From contig QKWM01000004.1 of assembly GCA_003248315.1 (NCBI GenBank), positions 3,221,001-3,285,000 on the forward strand: a DNA stretch of 64,000 nt, given 5' to 3'. The stretch is from Streptomyces sp. SW4 (GTDB lineage: Bacteria > Actinomycetota > Actinomycetes > Streptomycetales > Streptomycetaceae). A program made the position numbers and the translations under genes. This document shows, piece after piece, positions 32,819 through 42,214 of this stretch. Position 1 is the stretch's first letter. Each line of letters starts with the position of its first letter. Below the pieces are notes generated by a model, which made no database searches, was not told the DNA's origin, and was given only the letters and a program-made list of their open reading frames with translations.

Positions 32819-33136
32819 ATGTCGAGTGACACGACCGGTGACCGCACCGGAAAAGGCGCCGAGACGGTCCTGCGCACCTTCGTCCGCGACGGGCGGCTGG
32901 TGCGCCTGCCCGCGCGGTGGAGCCGCCGCCAGGTGGTGCTGCGCCACATCGCCGAGCAGACCTTCGCGCCGGGCGTCCGGTACCCGGAGCGCACGGTGAA
33001 CGAGAAGCTGCGGGCGTGGTGCGAGGGCGGCGAGGCCGACCATGTGTCGCTCCGGCGCCACCTGGTCGACGCGGGCCGGCTGCGGCGGAGCGAGGGCGTG
33101 TACTGGCGCCCGGAGGAAGCGGCGGGAGCCGCCTGA
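32819..33136 (+). CDS. DUF2087 domain protein
   Basis: 105 residues, intact. Contains the DUF2087 pattern LRTFVRDGRLVRLPARWSRR, then FAPGVRYPERTVNEKLRAW and LRRHLVDAGRLRRSEGVYWR, a small winged-helix-like domain that often appears alone or at the end of ArsR regulators. ATG at 32819 chosen because homology starts just after it; an in-frame ATG lies 90 bases upstream. Function unknown. Nothing else is seen from 33137 to the tRNA apart from short GGCGGGAG-type repeats. Confidence 0.75.
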   Translation: MSSDTTGDRTGKGAETVLRTFVRDGRLVRLPARWSRRQVVLRHIAEQTFAPGVRYPERTVNEKLRAWCEGGEADHVSLRRHLVDAGRLRRSEGVYWRPEEAAGAA

Positions 33137-33312
33137 GAGGCGGAAGCGGGGGCGGGGGCCGCCCGGGAGGCGGGAGTGGGGCGGGGGGCCGCTCGGGCGG
33201 CGGGAATCTGCGGGCGTGCTCGCCGGCGTGGGGTGTGGTGAAGGTCACGGCGCCCTGAGGCGGCGCGGTGCGGGCGGGCGCGGCCCCGTCGCGCGGGGTG
33301 CCCGACGGGCGG

Positions 33313-33388
33313 TGGCGCCCCCGGCAGGACTCGAACCTGCGGCCAAGCGCTTAGAAGGCGCCTGCTCTATCCACTGAGCTACGGGGGC
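33313..33388 (-). tRNA. tRNA-Arg (anticodon TCT)
   Basis: Reading the minus strand: acceptor GCCCCCG, D-arm GCTCAGTGGATAGAGC, anticodon loop CTTCTAA (anticodon TCT, reads AGA), T-arm GCAGG-TTCGAGT-CCTGC, acceptor CGGGGGC, discriminator G and encoded CCA. All stems pair, with one G-T pair at the anticodon stem base. The nearby AICE does not use this tRNA as its att site. Confidence 0.95.
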
Positions 33389-33669
33389 CTGGTGTGGTGG
33401 CCTCTGTCGTGGTGCCCGGGTGTGGGCCGGTCCCTGACGTCGCCGGGACAAGGATAGGGCTCCCGGCTCCTTGTCCCTGTTGCTTCGCCTCCGTGGCTCG
33501 ATGTGGAGGTTCGGTGAAGCGGTCCTGATAATCGCAGGCAGGTACGAATCGTGCACCGCTTTTGGCGTCTCGCGCACCGGGTGTTGTGCACTCGTTATGC
33601 CTGGGCTGTGATCCGGCCCCACTCATCCCTTGTGCCCCTTGTGTCCGATCGGCGCGCAGACATGCTCAT

Positions 33670-35314
33670 ATGCTTCAGAATTCCCCTGAAATTGGGCATT
33701 CTTCGCATGTGGTGACCTTGGACGTACGGCCTCAGCTGCTCGACGCACTCTCCGCCCTGCGCGACCGTGTCGCGGCCGCACGCTTCCCGCTGCCCCTGGC
33801 CGGGGCCCCACGCGCGCGTGCCAACCGCGACGAACTGCTCGCCCAGCTCGACGACTACTTGGTGCCCCGGCTCAGAGAGCCCGAAGCGCCGCTTCTGGCC
33901 GTCATCGGAGGCTCCACCGGCGCCGGGAAGTCGACCCTGGTGAACTCGCTCGTGGGGCGCCGGGTCAGCGAGGCGGGCGTCCTCAGACCGACCACCCGCA
34001 CACCGGTCCTGGTCTGCCATCCGGAGGATCATCACTGGTTCAGCGGCATGCGGGTGCTGCCCGACCTCACGCGCGTGTGGGTGCCGCACCAGGACCCCGC
34101 GGACGACCTCCTGCTCCCGGGCGAGAACCCCGCGCGCGTGCTGCGCATCGAGACCGCCGACACCCTGCCGCCCGGCCTCGCCCTGCTCGACGCGCCCGAC
34201 ATCGACTCCCTGGTCGCGGAGAACCGGGTCCTGGCCGCCGAGCTGATCTGCGCGGCCGACATCTGGGTGATGGTCACCACGGCCGCCCGGTACGCCGACG
34301 CCGTGCCCTGGCACCTGCTGCGCACCGCCAAGGAGTACGACGCCACCCTGATCACCGTCCTGGACCGGGTGCCCCACCAGGTGGTCGCCGAGGTGTCCCG
34401 GCAGTACGGTGCCCTGCTCACCAAGGCGGGCCTCGGCGACGTACCCCGCTTCACGGTGCCGGAGCTGCCCGAGTCGGCGTGGGGCGGCGGGCTGCTGCCG
34501 GCCACCGCCGTCGCCCCGCTGCGCACCTGGCTGGTGCACCGGGCGCAGGACCCGGCGGCCCGCGAGCACGCCATGGCCCGTACGGCCCACGGAGTGCTCG
34601 ACTCCCTCCGGACCCGCATGCCCGAACTGGCCAGTGCCAGCGCCGCCCAGTACGCCGCCGCCCTGCGGCTCACCTCCGCCGTGGACGGGGCCTACGACAG
34701 CGAGCACGCGCGCGTGCGCGGGCGGCTGCAGTCGGGGGCCGTGCTGGCCGGGGACGCCCTGAAGCGGTGGCGGGCGTTTCCGCTGGACTGCACCGCGGGC
34801 GAACTCCTCGACTCCCTGGTGGAGAGCCTCAGCGCGCTGCTGCTGTGCGCGGTCACCGCCGCCGACGAGCGCGTCGGCGACGCCTGGCGGCGCGAACCGG
34901 CCGCCGCCGCCCCGGGCTGACGGACCGCGACGGGCTGCCGGAGAACGCCGAGCACCGCATCGGGTTGGCCGTACGGCGCTGGCGGCGGGAGCTGGAGGAG
35001 TTCGCCGAGGACGAGGTGCGCGAGCTGGAGCGGAGCCTCGCGCCGGACCCGGAGGTGGTCGCCGCGCTGGTCGCCACCGCGCTGCTGGGCGGGCGCCGGG
35101 GCCGGACGGCCGGGAGCGGCTCGCCGAGCGGCTCGGCGCCCACGGCGCGCTGCGGCTGCGGGACCGGGCCGGGCGGCTGCTCACCGAGCACGTGGACCGG
35201 ATCATGCACACCGAACGCGAGCGCCGGCTCGCCCCGCTCGACGCCCTCGACGTCCATCCCGAACCCCAGGCCGAACTCATCGCCGCCCTGTCCGTACTGC
35301 AGAAGGAGAGGTGA
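33670..35314 (+). CDS. dynA: dynamin-like GTPase (DynA-like)
   Basis: About 548 residues with a GTP-binding domain: P-loop GGSTGAGKSTLVNSLVG, switch I threonines RPTTRTPV, G3-like LLDAPDID and G4-like ITVLDRVP. Helical stalk-like C-terminal half. In S. venezuelae a dynamin pair DynA/DynB stabilises FtsZ rings during sporulation septation, and the paired, adjacent arrangement with ssbB nearby matches. Start uncertain: ATG 33670, or GTG at 33709 or 33712, where homology begins (TLDVRPQLLDALSALRDRV). Frame breaks near 34910 and 35098. Ends 3 bp before the next gene. Confidence 0.8.
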
Positions 35315-35317
35315 CCG

Positions 35318-37511
35318 GTGACCGCCGTCACTGACCAGGACCCCACGGAGCACACCGACCACACGGGGGACGCGGACGCCCGGAGCGAGGGCTCCGGGAA
35401 CGGGCGTCGCCCCGACGGGGAGGCGGCCCGGGAGCCCGCACCCTCCTCGGGCTCGGACGGCTCGAACGGCTCCGACGGCGCCGCGGGCGCCCGGGACTCC
35501 CGGGGCTCCCGGGGCTCCGGGGGCGCCTCCGCGTTGCCGGAGGGTGCGCGGGCGACGACGAGACCGAAGAGGGCGCCGCCCGGGCCGGCGGTCGCGCGAA
35601 CGCTGGCGACTGCTGGACCGGGGGCGGGACCGGGACCGGGACCGGGACCGTGACCAGGGCCGTGGCGGGAGCGGGACAGGGAACGTGAGCGCCGGGACGG
35701 GCGGGAACGCTCGGAGCGGGAGCGGGAGCGGGAGCGGGAGCGGGAGCGGCGTGGCCGTGGGCGTGGGGCCGGCGCCTGTGAGCACGGGGAGGAGGAAGGC
35801 GCCTGGGACGACGGGCTGATCGCGCGGCGGGTGAACGAGAACGCGGCGTCCGAGCAGTACGCCCCCGTCGAGCGGTACGCGCCCGCCGAACGCGGCAGGC
35901 CTCCGCACGGCGCCTCCCACGTGATGCCCCTGGCCTACGACGGACCGCTCAGGGCACGGCTCGACGCCCTGCGGGAACTCGTCGGCCTCTCCCGCACCCG
36001 GCTCGACAGCAAGACGCTGGCCGAGGCCGGGCGGGTCCTCGACGAGGCCGCCGCGCGGCGCAGGCTCTCCGGGCAGCACACCGTCGTCGCCATCGCCGGT
36101 GCCACCGGCAGCGGCAAGTCGCAGCTGTTCAACGCGCTCGCCGGCGTGACCATCTCGGAGACCGGCGTGCGCCGCCCGACCACGGCGGCGCCCATCGCGT
36201 GCAGCTGGAGCGACGGAGCGGCCGCACTGCTGGACCGGCTCGGCATCCCCGGCCGGCTGCGCAGGCGTCCCCTCCAGCACACGGACGCCGACTCCGACCT
36301 GCGCGGTCTGGTCCTGGTCGACCTGCCCGACCACGACTCGGCGGCCGTGCAGCACCGCGAGCAGGTGGACCGCATCCTGGCCCTCGTCGACGCCGTCATC
36401 TGGGTCGTCGACCCGGAGAAGTACGCCGACGCCGTCCTCCACGAGCGCTACTTGCGGCCTATGGCCGGGCACGCCGAGGTCACCTTCGTCGTCCTCAACC
36501 AGATCGACCGGCTGCCCGGCGAGGCCGCCGAGCAGGTCCTCGACGATCTGCGGCGGCTGCTCGACGAGGACGGCATCGCCCTCGGCGAGTACGGGGAGCC
36601 GGGCGCCACCGTGCTGTCGCTGTCCGCGCTCACCGGCGACGGCGTCGGGGAACTGCGGGAACTCCTCGGCCAGTTCGTCGCGGAGCGGACCGCTCCGGCC
36701 CGGCGCATCGCGGCCGACGTGGACGCCGCGGCCTGGCGGCTGCGGCCCGTCTACGTCACCGGGCGGCGGACCGGGCTGAGCGAGGAGGCGCGGGAGGAGT
36801 TCGCGGCGCGGCTCGCGGACGCGGTCGGCGCCACCGCGGCGGGCGACGCCGCCGAGCGGGCCTGGCTGCGCAACGCCAACCGCGCGTGCGGCACGCCCTG
36901 GCTGCGGCTGTGGCGCTGGTACCACGACCGGCGCGAGCCCCCACGGGGCGGCTGCCCCTGCGCGCCCAGGCCGAGGAGGAGGCCACCGCCCGCCAGCGCG
37001 TCGAGCAGGCGGTGCGCACCGTCGCCGACCGGGCGTCGGCCGGCCTGCCGGCACCGTGGGCCCAGGCGGTGCGCGAGGCCGCCGTCCGCGGCTCCCAGGG
37101 GCTGCCCGAGGCGCTCGACGAACTGGCCGCGCGCGCGGGGCTGCCGCCGGGACGCCCGCCGCGGCCCGGATGGTGGCCGATGGCCGTGCTGGCCCAGGCG
37201 TCGATGACGCTGCTGCAGGTGGTGGGCGGCCTGTGGCTGCTGGGGCAGATCATCGGGTCATGTCGCCGAACCTGGGCGTGCCGGTGCTGCTGATGGTGTG
37301 CGGCATCGTCGGCGGTCCCCTCATCGAGTGGAGCTGCCGGATGGCGGCCCGGGGCCGGCCCGGCGGTACGGGCACGAGGCGGAACGCCGATTGCGGGAGG
37401 CGGCGGCGGGCTGCGGCCGGGCCAGGGTGCTGGATCCGGTGGCGGCGGAGCTGCTGCGGTACCGGGAGGTGCGGGAGCAGTACGGGCGGGTCACGGGGCG
37501 GGGTGCGGTAG
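35318..37511 (+). CDS. dynB: dynamin-like GTPase with membrane segments (DynB-like)
   Basis: About 730 residues. A long hydrophilic head contains hexanucleotide-encoded Asp/Arg and Glu/Arg or Gly/Ser repeats. The GTPase domain has IAGATGSGKSQLFNALAG, RPTTAAPIACSW, LVLVDLPDHDS and FVVLNQIDRLPG (NxID). Two C-terminal membrane helices (ASMTLLQVVGGLWLLGQII; PVLLMVCGIVGGPLIEWSC) fit the membrane-bound partner DynB. GTG at 35318 after AGAAGGAGAGG. At least four frame breaks (head, 36945, 37255, 37490); the TAG at 37509 is the most likely stop. Confidence 0.78.
35625..35749. repeat. hexanucleotide repeats in the dynB head
   Basis: (GGGACC)n at about 35625-35650 and (GAGCGG)n at about 35713-35749. 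Translated in the natural frame they give alternating charged pairs (DR, ER). Copy number and frame may be unreliable here. Confidence 0.8.
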
Positions 37512-37821
37512 GCGCGGGGCGCCGTCGGACGCCCGCAGCGGTCCGCAGGGCGGGGTTCCCGTTCCGGCGGGGACGGTCCCTTTCCGGCGGAGGGACGGGC
37601 CCGTCGTCCGCGGAGGGCCCTTTCCGTGTGCGGGTTCCCTTCCAGGGTTCACCCGTCCGGGCGGCGAGGTTTTCCACAGTCGCATCGCCGGTCCACAGCG
37701 CCCGGCGGGCCCCGTCCCCGGGGCGGCAGTCTGGCCGTGCCGACCGCGAAGGAGCGGCGGCCGGACAGACGCAGCCCGCGGGACGGGCCCGCCGGGCGTT
37801 TGGCGCGAGGGGTGGACGACG
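37512..37821. other. intergenic region before ssbB
   Basis: 310 bp, no gene supported. TTTTCCACA at 37670-37678 resembles a DnaA box with one or two mismatches. The promoter of ssbB should be here. Confidence 0.4.
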
Positions 37822-38294
37822 ATGAACGAGACGATGGTCTGCGCAGTGGGCAACGTGGCGACCCAGCCGGTGTACCGGGAGCTGGTGAACGGCCCGTCGG
37901 CGCGCTTCCGGCTGGCGGTGACCTCCCGGTACTGGGACCGCGAGAAGAACGCCTGGGCCGACGGCCACACCAACTTCTTCACGGTGTGGGCCAACCGGCA
38001 GCTCGCCACCAACGCCGCCTCCTCGCTCCAGGTGGGCGACCCGGTCGTCGTACAGGGCCGGCTCAAGGTGCGCACCGATGTGCGCGAGGGCAGAGCTGGA
38101 CCTCGGCGGACCTCGACGCGGTGGCGATCGGTCACGACCTCGCGCGCGGCACGTCGGTGTTCCGGCGGCCCGGCCGTGCCGAGACGCCGGCGCAGGCGCC
38201 GCGACCGGAGCCCGACTGGGAGACACCGGCGGCCGACGAGGCGGACACGCGGGAGACGGAGGAGCACGGCGCGGAGCCCGCGGCCGTGACATGA
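37822..38294 (+). CDS. ssbB: single-stranded DNA-binding protein, second paralogue
   Basis: About 157 residues with an OB fold: MNETMVCAVGNVATQPVYREL, FRLAVTSRYWDREKNAWADG, FFTVWANRQLATNAASSLQVGDPVVVQGRL. The acidic tail lacks the terminal DDDIPF-type tip of the main SSB, as expected of the shorter SsbB, which in S. coelicolor is needed for chromosome segregation during sporulation. ATG at 37822. A frame break near 38092 (GGGCAGAGC) is a single-base loss. Confidence 0.9.
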
Positions 38295-38368
38295 CGTCAC
38301 TCCCTCCGACCGGCGGGCTGGTGGCATGACGTCACCCGCTCCCAAGGCAGGCCCGTGACGTGACGTCA
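38292..38368. promoter_or_regulatory. three evenly spaced TGACGTCA palindromes
   Basis: Perfect TGACGTCA at 38292-38299 (overlapping the ssbB stop), 38327-38334 and 38361-38368, start-to-start spacing 35 and 34 bp, each followed by C. They lie in the 369-bp gap (38295-38663) upstream of the TQXA surface-protein gene. The even spacing suggests an operator array. Confidence 0.6.
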
Positions 38369-38663
38369 CCCGCGCCCCGGCCGGGCCCGAGCGGTGCCAG
38401 GCGCCCGCCGGCGGCGCGGGCCTCGGCCGGAGTGCGGCTTATCGGCCCATCCGTGCCGGACGGTCCCGAGGGGGCGGGCCGGCGAACCCGGCCCGCGGCG
38501 GGCCCGGCGATAACGATTCCGAGTCGGATCGGTGATCGGGCGGCATCCCCGTGAAGGGCGGTGCCGGAGATCCTTAGGATGCCGAACAGGCCTACAGAGC
38601 CTGCTGATTCTGCTGGTGGGACCATGCCCCCACGCCAACGGGTCCTGCTCGAAGGGGAATTTG

Positions 38664-40076
38664 GTGCTTGCTTCGTTGTCTGCGCTGTCCGTGACCGGGC
38701 GAGGGGCGGCGCGCCTCGCCGCCGCGACGGCGGTGTCCGCGCTCGCCGCCACCGCAGTGGTGGGCGGCGCCGGCCGGGCCGCGGCGGACGGGACGGCACC
38801 GCGGCAGGGCGGGGCGACGGCGACGATGAACGGCCTGAAGACCTACGGCGCCGCCGTCATACACGGCGCCGACGGCGACCAGCAGCTGTCGGCGGGCCTG
38901 TTCGAGATGTCCGTCGAGGGCGGCGGGATGCTCCAGACGTACTGCGTCGACGTCCACAACCCGACGCAGGCGGACGCCAAGTACCGCGAGACCCCGTGGC
39001 GCGGCACCTCGCTCGGCGTCAACGGGGACGCGGGCCGGATCCGCTGGATCCTGCAGAACTCCTATCCGCAGGTCAACGATCTCGCCGCGCTGGCCGACAA
39101 GGCCGGCGTGCGCGGCGGGCTCACCGAGCAGGACGCGGCGGCCGGCACCCAGGTGGCCATCTGGCGCTACTCGGACGACGTGGACGTCGAGGCCGCCGAC
39201 CCGCAGGCCGAGCGGCTCGCGGACTACCTGGAGAAGAACGCCCGCCACCAGCGCGAACCCGAGGCCTCCCTGACGCTCGACCCGCCCGCGGTCTCCGGGC
39301 GCCCCGGGGAGCCGCTCGGCCCGATCACCGTGCACACCAACGCCGGCAGCGCCACGGTGACCCCGCCGGCGGACGCGGCCACGAGCGGGGTGCGGATCGT
39401 CGACAAGAACGGCAAGCCGGTCACCTCCGCCGCCGACGGCGACCGGATCTACTTCGACGTGCCCGAGGACGCCCCGGCCGGCACCGCGGCGCTGACCGTC
39501 CAGGCGTCGACGTCCGTGCCGGTCGGACGCGCCTTCGCCTCCGAGAGCCGCAGCCAGACCCAGATCCTGGCCGGATCCAGCGAGTCGACGGTCTCGGCGA
39601 CGGCGAGCGCGACCTGGGCGGAGGAGGGCGCGATACCCGCGCTGTCCGTGGCGAAGAACTGCGCCGAGGGCGGCGTGGACATCACGGCGGTCAACAAGGG
39701 CGACGAGCCGTTCACTTTCGAGCTGATGGGCACCGAGCACACCATCGCGGCCGGCGAGACCCGGACGGTGACGGTGCCGCTCCAGGAGGACCGCTCCTAC
39801 GACTTCACGATCCACGGGCCCGGCGGCTTCGAGCAGCGCTTCACCGGCGTGCTGGACTGCCGGACGAAGGGCGTGGCGACGGCCGGCGAGGCGACCCGGA
39901 CCCTGAGCGAACCGAGCCCCGTCCCGCAGGGCGGCGCGGTCTCCGACACCAACCTCGCCGAGACCGGCAGCTCCGGCGTGACCCCGCTGATCGGCGGCAT
40001 CGCCCTGACCCTGCTCGTCCTCGGCGGCGTGACGCTGCTGGTGGTCCGCCGCAAGAACCCGACGCCGGGCGACTGA
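38664..40076 (+). CDS. thioester (TQXA) domain surface protein with LAETG sorting signal
   Basis: 470 residues, intact. Signal peptide to about residue 42. The thioester adhesin domain has Cys94 in QTYCVDVHNP and Gln163 in GTQVAIWRYS, the pair that forms the internal Cys-Gln bond able to attach covalently to amines on a partner surface. A middle Ig-like region follows, then LAETG, a membrane helix (GGIALTLLVLGGVTLLVV) and RRK. It is a class E sortase (LAxTG) substrate like the long chaplin. GTG at 38664 follows GAAGGGG. Convergent with the cupin gene. Confidence 0.9.
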   Translation: MLASLSALSVTGRGAARLAAATAVSALAATAVVGGAGRAAADGTAPRQGGATATMNGLKTYGAAVIHGADGDQQLSAGLFEMSVEGGGMLQTYCVDVHNPTQADAKYRETPWRGTSLGVNGDAGRIRWILQNSYPQVNDLAALADKAGVRGGLTEQDAAAGTQVAIWRYSDDVDVEAADPQAERLADYLEKNARHQREPEASLTLDPPAVSGRPGEPLGPITVHTNAGSATVTPPADAATSGVRIVDKNGKPVTSAADGDRIYFDVPEDAPAGTAALTVQASTSVPVGRAFASESRSQTQILAGSSESTVSATASATWAEEGAIPALSVAKNCAEGGVDITAVNKGDEPFTFELMGTEHTIAAGETRTVTVPLQEDRSYDFTIHGPGGFEQRFTGVLDCRTKGVATAGEATRTLSEPSPVPQGGAVSDTNLAETGSSGVTPLIGGIALTLLVLGGVTLLVVRRKNPTPGD

Positions 40077-40098
40077 CCGGCGGGAAGCACCGCCCCGA

Positions 40099-40590
40099 TC
40101 AGCGCGACGGCCCCGCGGAGTTGGGACGGGAACCGGCGTCCGCGCGGGGCTCCGCGCCAGGCTCCGGGGCGGTATCCGGCCCCGGCTCCTCACCGGTGCC
40201 CGCGTCGGCGTCCGGGCCGGCCTCCGGGTCCGGCACCGCGTAACCGGGCACGGACGGCCACCGGACGGTCAGGACCACCGACTCCTCTTCGGCGTACCAC
40301 GAGTGGTCGACGCCCCGGCCCCACACCACGTAGTCGCCCTGCTGCTCCAGCAGGACACTGCGGCCGGGCAGCTCCACCCGGAAGCGGCCGCTGACGAGCA
40401 CCAGGAGAGCCGTGCGCTGCTCGCCCCTCACCCACCGCGCCCGCCGGTCGCCGCGGGGATGGACACCCCACTTGATCTCCACGTCCTCGCTGTGCCGGGG
40501 ATCGTCCGCCGCCTTGAAATGGCCGAGGAGCCATCCCCGGTCCAGCGCGGCGTCCTTGCCCGCGTTGCCCACGTACACCGTGCCGTCCAC
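40099..40590 (-). CDS. cupin-like small protein
   Basis: About 163 residues: a single double-stranded beta-helix-like domain (VEIKWGVHPRGDRRARWVRG, LLVLVSGRFRVELPGRSVLLE, DYVVWGRGVDHSWYAEEESVVL). A Pro/Glu/Asp/Ala-rich tail of about 45 residues follows. GTG at 40590 assigned by homology; a TTG 27 bases upstream is possible. The region just upstream forms the left att repeat of the AICE, so its promoter may have been altered by integration. Function unknown. Confidence 0.65.
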   Translation of the reverse strand: MDGTVYVGNAGKDAALDRGWLLGHFKAADDPRHSEDVEIKWGVHPRGDRRARWVRGEQRTALLVLVSGRFRVELPGRSVLLEQQGDYVVWGRGVDHSWYAEEESVVLTVRWPSVPGYAVPDPEAGPDADAGTGEEPGPDTAPEPGAEPRADAGSRPNSAGPSR

Positions 40591-40615
40591 GGCCCCGGAC
40601 GCTAGCACCGCCCAC

Positions 40616-40687
40616 AAAACCCCAGGTCAGAGCCCCCGCACCATACTGGTTTCCCCCCAGGGGTGGCGGTCGGGCAAGATGGGGTGT
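40616..40687. repeat. left attachment repeat (attL)
   Basis: 72 bp from AAAACCCCAGG to GATGGGGTGT. Against the right copy it has two substitutions and one extra C in a C-run. The last part (AGGGGTGGCGGTCGGGCAAG followed by ATGGGGTGT) is identical and the probable crossover core. Confidence 0.88.
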
Positions 40688-40712
40688 TACTTACCGCGAG
40701 CGGGCATGAAAA

Positions 40713-40749
40713 GGCCCCTCACCAGCAGTTTTCCTGCCGATGAGGGGCC
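40713..40749 (-). terminator. terminator of the integrase gene
   Basis: GGCCCCTCA pairs with TGAGGGGCC around a loop; lies 4 bp beyond the int stop and just inside attL. Confidence 0.7.
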
Positions 40750-40781
40750 GTCTCAGGCAGCATGGGCCGTCTCTGGGCCGT
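40745..40781. repeat. left GGGCCGT repeats (candidate integrase arm sites)
   Basis: GGGCCGT at 40745, 40764 and 40775; the last two are 11 bp apart (one helix turn), as in the pairs next to attR. They overlap the int 3' end and terminator. Confidence 0.45.
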
Positions 40782-42015
40782 CGTGGGCGTGACCGGCGGC
40801 CCGGTACATCGCGGAGATTGCTTTCCGGGTCCGTGTCTCGCTGGACGGCATGAGGTGCGTGTAGACCCGGAGAGTGAAGCCCGGGTCGCTGTGGCCGAGG
40901 TAGAGGCTCAGGGCCTTGATGCTCTCCCCGGCGTCCAGGAGGACCGAGGCGTAGAAGTGCCGGAGCGCGTGCATGCCGTGTTCGCGGGCGGCGGCGTAGC
41001 GCTGCCCCTTCTCGGGCGCTGGGATGATGCCGGCGGACGCGAGGGCGGGTTTCCATGCCTGATCGTTGAAGCCCTGGCTCCAGATGGCTGAGCCGACGCC
41101 GCTTGTGAAGAGGAGCCGGTGCGTGACCTTGGGGCCGGCCGGGGTCAGCCAGGGCAGGGTGACGTCGACGGGCGGGAAGGCCGCCATGTGCTCGCGGAGC
41201 GCCGTCGACACCTCGGCGTCGAGGGGGACGTCACGGAGCTTGCCACGCTTCGGCGGTGCGAAGACGAGCGTGCCGCGCACCTTCTTGACCTGCTGGCGGA
41301 CGTAGAGCCAGCCGAGGTCACCGATGTTGTCGACGGCCAGGCCGAAGATCTCACCCTGCCGCAGTCCACACCCTGCGCCCAGGTCCACCATGGCTCGGTA
41401 TCGCTCGGGCAGCCCGGCGCGTACGCCGAAGACCTGCCGGGCGGACCACGGATGCACGCGTGACGGCGCGGGGCGAGGTGCCTTGACCGATCGAGCCCGG
41501 CAGGGGTTCGAGGCCAGGAGACGGTCATCCACGGCCGCGTTGAGCACGGAGGACACCACGTCGAAGATGAGGCGCCGGTACTGGGCGGATGCCACGGTGT
41601 CTTCGAGCTGGCGGTTCCAGTCCCGGATGTGCTCGGGCTGGAACGAGCCGATAGGGCGCGTGCCGAGGTACGGCAGAGCGTGAAGGCGCAGCCTGCTTTC
41701 CACGGCGGCCCGGCTGGTGAGATCGGTGGTGAGGGCGGCGAGCCAGCGGTCTGTGTACTCGCGGAAGGTGACCCGTGCTGCTCTCGGATCGATGTACTGA
41801 CCGCGTGCCATGTCCGCTTCGATGTTGGTCAGCCAGGCATCGGCCAAGCGCTTCTGCTTGTCCGGGAAGCTCTTGGACTTCTCCGTGCCGTCCGGGCCGA
41901 TGTAGCGGGCGCGGTAGCGCAGGCCAAGACCGTGACGGTCGGTCTTGACCTTGCGGGTCTTGCCGTCCGGGCCGACCTCGGTCCGGAACCAGCGGTCCTG
42001 GACGTGGCCGGCCAT
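40753..42015 (-). CDS. int: AICE tyrosine recombinase (integrase)
   Basis: Intact, 420 residues. N-terminal AP2-like arm-binding and SAM-like core-binding regions, then the catalytic domain with Arg in GAGCGLRQGEIFGL, HxxR in MHALRHFYAS, LGHSD and the tyrosine in TLRVYTHL. It integrates and, with Xis, excises the element. ATG at 42015 overlaps the xis stop (ATGA). The stop lies 66 bp inside attL. Confidence 0.95.
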   Translation of the reverse strand: MAGHVQDRWFRTEVGPDGKTRKVKTDRHGLGLRYRARYIGPDGTEKSKSFPDKQKRLADAWLTNIEADMARGQYIDPRAARVTFREYTDRWLAALTTDLTSRAAVESRLRLHALPYLGTRPIGSFQPEHIRDWNRQLEDTVASAQYRRLIFDVVSSVLNAAVDDRLLASNPCRARSVKAPRPAPSRVHPWSARQVFGVRAGLPERYRAMVDLGAGCGLRQGEIFGLAVDNIGDLGWLYVRQQVKKVRGTLVFAPPKRGKLRDVPLDAEVSTALREHMAAFPPVDVTLPWLTPAGPKVTHRLLFTSGVGSAIWSQGFNDQAWKPALASAGIIPAPEKGQRYAAAREHGMHALRHFYASVLLDAGESIKALSLYLGHSDPGFTLRVYTHLMPSSETRTRKAISAMYRAAGHAHDGPETAHAA

Positions 42016-42212
42016 CAGGCAGCCTCCCCGATCTGGGAGTCGATCCAGGCGCGTACGTCGGTCGGGTCGAAGCGGAGGTGCCGGCCGACTCGGAAGCCGC
42101 GGGGGCCGGTGCGCTTGCGCCGCCACTGGTAGACCGTTTCGACACTGGGCAGCTCGAACATATCGACCAGGTCCTCAGGGGTCAGGAACCGGTTCGGCAG
42201 CTCTGAGGACAT
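42015..42212 (-). CDS. xis: AICE excisionase
   Basis: 65 residues, intact: a winged HTH of the excisionase/MerR type (FLTPEDLVDMFELPSVETVY, WRRKRTGPRGFRVGRHLRFD, DVRAWIDSQ). ATG at 42212 with AAGGGAG 8 nt upstream; a GTG at 42221 is in frame. Overlaps int by 4 bp on one side and the rep stop lies just upstream of it, so rep-xis-int form one operon. Confidence 0.9.
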   Translation of the reverse strand: MSSELPNRFLTPEDLVDMFELPSVETVYQWRRKRTGPRGFRVGRHLRFDPTDVRAWIDSQIGEAA

Positions 42213-42214
42213 GG

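Noticed and set aside
33313..33388. tRNA-Arg as the AICE attachment site
   Set aside because: The att repeats at 40616 and 51958 share nothing with the tRNA, and the element starts 7 kb away.
37670..37678. DnaA box or origin upstream of ssbB
   Set aside because: A single imperfect box only, with no cluster.
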